From: Odoribacter laneus YIT 12061
Lineage (GTDB): Bacteria; Bacteroidota; Bacteroidia; Bacteroidales; Marinifilaceae
Length of the DNA stretch: 64,000 bases
NCBI RefSeq assembly: GCF_000243215.1
Contig: NZ_JH594596.1
Location: 247,560-311,559, forward strand
Reading direction: 5' to 3'
The notes beneath the pieces were generated by a model, which saw only the letters and a list, made by a program, of their open reading frames with translations, was not told the DNA's origin and made no database searches. Position numbers and translations under genes: made by a program. Position 1 is the stretch's first letter, and every line of letters begins with the position of its first letter. Of the stretch, positions 60,577-64,000 are shown one piece after another.

Positions 60577-62508
60577 ATGAATAAAAAGAATATCATCTGG
60601 GGCATTGCTTTATTATTAGCCAGTTGTACCCAAGAAATGGAATATCAGCCACAGTCTTCCGAATTACGGATCAGTGTTGGTGTCAACGAAACCCGGGTAA
60701 GCCAAGGAAACGACGGCTATACGTTTGATACAAATGATGAAATAGGGGTATTTGTCACTTCTGAGGGGAAGTCGATACAAGCTACAGACAAGTCCTACAA
60801 TATGAAAAACAGGTGGAGCGGTTCCGGCTGGGTGGCTGAACGGCCTATGTATTGGACATCGGATGAAGTGGGGACGAAAAATAATGTAATAGGATATTAT
60901 CCTTATACAACGACTGTTTCTGATCCTACAAAGTTTGTGTTTACGGTTGCTGCAGATCAATCTACAGCCAATAAAATGCAAAAAAACGATTTCCTTTACG
61001 GAAATACCCTTGCTGTAAAAACGGCTGAAAATGCAGCTGTACATTTTACGATGAATCACAAAATGGCCCGAATAACGGTCAATGTGAAATACAGTACTCA
61101 ATTTACAGGTACGGAATCCATTACGAATTTTAAAATCAATGTTTTGCCTACGGTATCGATTGATTTAAATACGGGTACTTTAGGGAAAGCTTCTGGGGAG
61201 AAGACCGCTATTTCTTTGGGAAAGGTGGGGAAAGCGACAGAAGGTTATCTGAGTACTTATGATGTAATCGTTGTGCCTCAGCGTGTAACGGAAGCTGAGC
61301 GGTTGCTATCGTTGTCTATAAATGGTAAAGAACTTGGTCTTTCCCTGACCAAAGAGTTTGAAAGCGGAAAACATTATGTTCTAAATTTGACGGCAGGAAA
61401 GGAAGGTTTGGATTTGACGGGAATTACGGTATCGGATTGGACGGCCGGAAAAATGCTGATCGGGGAAGTCGTAGAAGAAGAGTTGTATTATAAACACGGA
61501 GATGTCATCCCCTATATGGTGAACAGGCAGCAAAAACCTGTCACTATTGTATTTGTCGGGGATGGGTTTACGATAGAATCGATGAAAAAACAAGGCGGAT
61601 TCTATAATGAAAGTCTGGATAAAGCCATTAAAGCACTCTTTAATACGGAGCCCTATAAGACCTATCAGGATCATTTCAATGTTTATAAAATTGTTGCGGT
61701 GTCGGCGGAAGAAGGAGCGGATAATACTTCTACGGGAGATATGAAGGATACCTTCTTCGGGGCTGGCTGGAACAATAGCTATAGCGATATGAAATGCGAT
61801 CATAACACTGTATTTAATTTCGTACAGCAGTATTGTCCGGATATTGTAAACAAGCAGACAAATATTGATAAAGTGGCTATTATCGTCGTTGTCAATGACG
61901 AACGATATGGGGGAATGTGCTGGTCCTGGAGTTCCGGACGGGCTTACTGCATTTGTCCGATAGCCAAAGGAGGTGCTCCTCTGTATTGGTCCGGAGGATA
62001 TGAAGGTACGGGCTTGAATAAAGGCGACTGGACAAATACGGTTGTACACGAAGGTGGTGGACATTGCTTTGGTAAATTAGGAGATGAGTATTATTCGAAT
62101 GAAGGCTATTATCCGGGGTCTACTATTTCTGGTCACAGTTGGCCCGTGCCGATGAGCTTAAATTTGATTGCCAATAAAAATAATGTGCTTTGGGAACATT
62201 TTATCAATTTGGAAGGCTATCCTAAAGTAGGACTCTATGAAGGGGGAAGCGGTTATCTTCACGGTATATGGCGTTCGGAACTGATCAGTTGTATGATCGA
62301 TAACCGTTTTTATTTTAATGCTCCTTCCCGGGAATTAATTGTAAAACGAATTAAATCGCTGGCTGGAGAAACCTATTCATGGAATGAGTTTCTGGCTAAA
62401 GATGTGAACGTTGACAATACCCCGGCAGTAACGGGTATACAAGCTGCTTCCATTCAGATTATGCCGCCTACAGCTCCTCCGATGCTGATCGATAACTCAT
62501 TGAAATAG
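60577..62508 (+). CDS. M64-family metallopeptidase fused to fimbrillin-like domain, copy 2
   Basis: 643 residues from the ATG at 60577 (MNKKNIIWG). Lipobox ALLLASC (Cys 16). The fimbrillin-like domain (about 25-300) has FDTNDEIGVFVTS, NVIGYYPYTT, MQKNDFLYG, FTMNHKMARITVNV, VVPQRVTEAERLL and VSDWTAG. The M64 domain has VTIVFVGDGFT and the zinc site VHEGGGHCFGKLGDEYY (His 491, Glu 492, His 495). It ends in IMPPTAPPML like copy 1. The C-terminal domain is close to copy 1 even at DNA level, while the fimbrillin-like part has diverged. It should be surface-anchored or carried on a fimbria. Confidence 0.9.
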   Translation: MNKKNIIWGIALLLASCTQEMEYQPQSSELRISVGVNETRVSQGNDGYTFDTNDEIGVFVTSEGKSIQATDKSYNMKNRWSGSGWVAERPMYWTSDEVGTKNNVIGYYPYTTTVSDPTKFVFTVAADQSTANKMQKNDFLYGNTLAVKTAENAAVHFTMNHKMARITVNVKYSTQFTGTESITNFKINVLPTVSIDLNTGTLGKASGEKTAISLGKVGKATEGYLSTYDVIVVPQRVTEAERLLSLSINGKELGLSLTKEFESGKHYVLNLTAGKEGLDLTGITVSDWTAGKMLIGEVVEEELYYKHGDVIPYMVNRQQKPVTIVFVGDGFTIESMKKQGGFYNESLDKAIKALFNTEPYKTYQDHFNVYKIVAVSAEEGADNTSTGDMKDTFFGAGWNNSYSDMKCDHNTVFNFVQQYCPDIVNKQTNIDKVAIIVVVNDERYGGMCWSWSSGRAYCICPIAKGGAPLYWSGGYEGTGLNKGDWTNTVVHEGGGHCFGKLGDEYYSNEGYYPGSTISGHSWPVPMSLNLIANKNNVLWEHFINLEGYPKVGLYEGGSGYLHGIWRSELISCMIDNRFYFNAPSRELIVKRIKSLAGETYSWNEFLAKDVNVDNTPAVTGIQAASIQIMPPTAPPMLIDNSLK

Positions 62509-62550
62509 TCTGTAAACTAGATAGTTTAAATAATTCTTTCATTTGTAAAC

Positions 62551-62586
62551 GAAATGCCTGATGTGCGGAAGCATATCAGGCATTTC
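62551..62586. terminator. Strong hairpin after the M64/fimbrillin cluster
   Basis: GAAATGCCTGATGTGC-GGAA-GCATATCAGGCATTTC, a 16-bp stem with one G-U pair, 42 bp after the stop. The T-tail is weak, so it may also stabilise the mRNA 3' end. Confidence 0.7.
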
Positions 62587-62968
62587 GTATTTAATTATCC
62601 AGAAGGTAAATAAAAATTAATAAAAAATTGTAAATAAGATTTTTTTTATTTATTTTCGAAAGGACCAATACTGTTTGTTCTTATTTTTTAAGAGCAATTT
62701 TTGCAGGAAGATGTAAATAAGAAAACGGGACGAAATAGAGATAATTAAATAAAAAAAATGTAACAATTTCTATATATAAAACGTATGCGTATATTAATAC
62801 ATAAAATCCTTATTCAAAACGAACAAGTGCTTTAAAAATGTGTTACTTTTGTAGTTGAGTAGTGTTTTTCCAAAGTTTGGTATGGTTATTAAATTATTTT
62901 AATAAGTGTAATGATTATGAAAAGCGCTCTGTAAGGGGTTATTCGCTAACCGATAAATAGAAGAGGAT
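62587..62968 (+). other. Leader region of branching-enzyme gene
   Basis: AT-rich gap of 382 bp without gene. It contains a perfect TAnnTTTG box, TACTTTTG, at 62844-62851, 117 bp before the ATG at 62969, so the mRNA may have a leader of about 110 nt. No other site recognised. Confidence 0.4.
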
Positions 62969-64000
62969 ATGATGAAAAAGAATGGTAGTTTTGCAGATAA
63001 AGACCTTTTATTAGAACCTTTCAGGTATACGATCCGGAAGCGGTATGAGAATTTTGTATTGAGGGAAGTCGGATTTACGGAAGGGAAAAAGAGGTTGGCA
63101 GATGTTTTTAACTCCCATCTTTATTATGGACTTCATAAAACCGATAAGGCTTGGGTATTTCGGGAGTGGGCTCCGTTTGCTACGGCCCTGTATTTGATAG
63201 GGGACTTTTCCGATTGGCAGAAGAAGGAGGAATATCGGTTACACAAAATAGAAAATGGCAATTGGGAATTAGACTTGCCTTTGGACCGGTTGCGGCATGG
63301 AATGAAATATCGGTTGTGGGTAGAATGGAAGGGGGGAGAAGGAGAACGTTTGCCGAGCCATGTGAGAAGGGCTGTACAGGATGAGGATACGAAACAGTTT
63401 TCTGCAGAAGTATGGGAGCCGGCAAAAACTTATCTATGGGAACACGAGTTTCGGCACAGGGAAAAAAATCCTTTGATCTATGAAACTCATATTGGAATGA
63501 GTACGGAAAAGCTAGGGGTATCTACTTTTGAAGAGTTCCGGCAGCAGGTGTTACCGCGGATTGCGGATTTAGGATACAACACTATCCAGTTGATGGGGAT
63601 ACAGGAACATCCTTATTACGGTTCCTTTGGTTATCAGGTATCCAATTTTTTTGCTGTGAGTTCTCGTTTCGGGACGCCAGACGATTTAAAGAGATTAATT
63701 GACGATGCCCATGGGAGGGGAATAGCGGTTATCATGGATTTGGTCCATTCCCATGCTGTGAAGAATGAAATCGAAGGGTTGAGCCGATTTGACGGGACGT
63801 ACGATCTCTATTTTTATGGAGGGGAAAAGGGGGAACATAAACTGTGGAATTCCCGTTGTTTTGATTACGGGAAAAATGAGGTATTGAATTTTTTGTTATC
63901 CAATTGTAAATATTGGTTGGAGGAATATCGGTTTGACGGTTTCCGGTTTGACGGCATCACGAGCATGTTATATTGGGATCACGGCTTGGGGCGTGATTTC
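62969..64000 (+). CDS. glgB: 1,4-alpha-glucan branching enzyme, eukaryotic-like type (3' end outside window)
   Basis: Frame open from tandem ATGs at 62969/62972 to the window edge, 344 residues visible. The N-terminal CBM48-like domain contains VFREWAPFATALYLIGDFSD then W. The GH13 barrel has YETHIGMSTE, NTIQLMGIQEHPYYGSFGYQ, VIMDLVHSHAVKN, and the nucleophile region YRFDGFRFDGITSM (Asp in the second FD). The YYGSFGYQ and FRFDGITSM forms match the branch of GH13 shared with fungi and animals, known in Bacteroidota. It forms alpha-1,6 branches in glycogen. Confidence 0.93.
   Translation, partial: MMKKNGSFADKDLLLEPFRYTIRKRYENFVLREVGFTEGKKRLADVFNSHLYYGLHKTDKAWVFREWAPFATALYLIGDFSDWQKKEEYRLHKIENGNWELDLPLDRLRHGMKYRLWVEWKGGEGERLPSHVRRAVQDEDTKQFSAEVWEPAKTYLWEHEFRHREKNPLIYETHIGMSTEKLGVSTFEEFRQQVLPRIADLGYNTIQLMGIQEHPYYGSFGYQVSNFFAVSSRFGTPDDLKRLIDDAHGRGIAVIMDLVHSHAVKNEIEGLSRFDGTYDLYFYGGEKGEHKLWNSRCFDYGKNEVLNFLLSNCKYWLEEYRFDGFRFDGITSMLYWDHGLGRDF

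Overview
The window reads as a chromosome segment of a Bacteroidota gut anaerobe, order Bacteroidales. The signs are a SusC/SusD pair, fimbrillin-type lipoproteins, tandem GH92 alpha-mannosidases, a fungal-type branching enzyme, WbqC-like protein, and many promoters with the Bacteroidota -7 motif TAnnTTTG. The heterodisulfide-reductase-like operon makes me lean towards Odoribacteraceae (Odoribacter/Butyricimonas), but that placement is inference.

Region 1 (1-6646) is the right end of an AT-rich integrative element. A tyrosine integrase sits next to the 3' end of a tRNA-Pro gene, followed inward by a PolA-like polymerase of the transposon/virus type (TV-Pol), a small unknown gene, a RadC-like JAB protein, a repeat-rich spacer, a three-gene operon of unknown cargo and a leucine-rich-repeat lipoprotein cut by the window edge. 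The left end of the element lies outside the window.

Region 2 (6843-13690) holds two divergent cation/proton antiporters (CPA1 and CPA2 types) and an FtsX/MacB-type permease with two tandem operator-like palindromes upstream. After it come a dispersed repeat and the C-terminal remnant of a second permease.

Region 3 (13844-21993) is a same-strand run for breaking down secreted glycoproteins and peptides: a lipoprotein metallopeptidase, two GH92 mannosidases, a clostripain-type C11 peptidase and an NlpC/P60 peptidase. An AT-rich orphan membrane protein and two coupled DUF1573 proteins follow on the other strand.

Region 4 (26072-47163) is mostly core: rpsO, pnp, pdxA, rubrerythrin, biotin ligase, a large transglutaminase-like lipoprotein, a Pif1-type helicase with HRDC domain, a YhiM homologue and rarA. 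Embedded in it is a six-gene minus-strand operon of HdrC-, HdrB-, HdrA-, ferredoxin- and membrane HdrDE-like proteins ending in a cysteine synthase. Between yhiM and rarA lies a 1.7 kb segment flanked by about 41-bp direct repeats; it carries a second copy of the dispersed repeat.

Region 5 (47257-64000) has kdsA, an isolated SusC/SusD pair, WbqC-like protein with mutS2, then a surface cluster of two M64 (IgA-peptidase family) metallopeptidases, each fused to an N-terminal fimbrillin-like domain, flanking two stand-alone fimbrillin-like lipoproteins. The window ends inside a glycogen branching enzyme gene.
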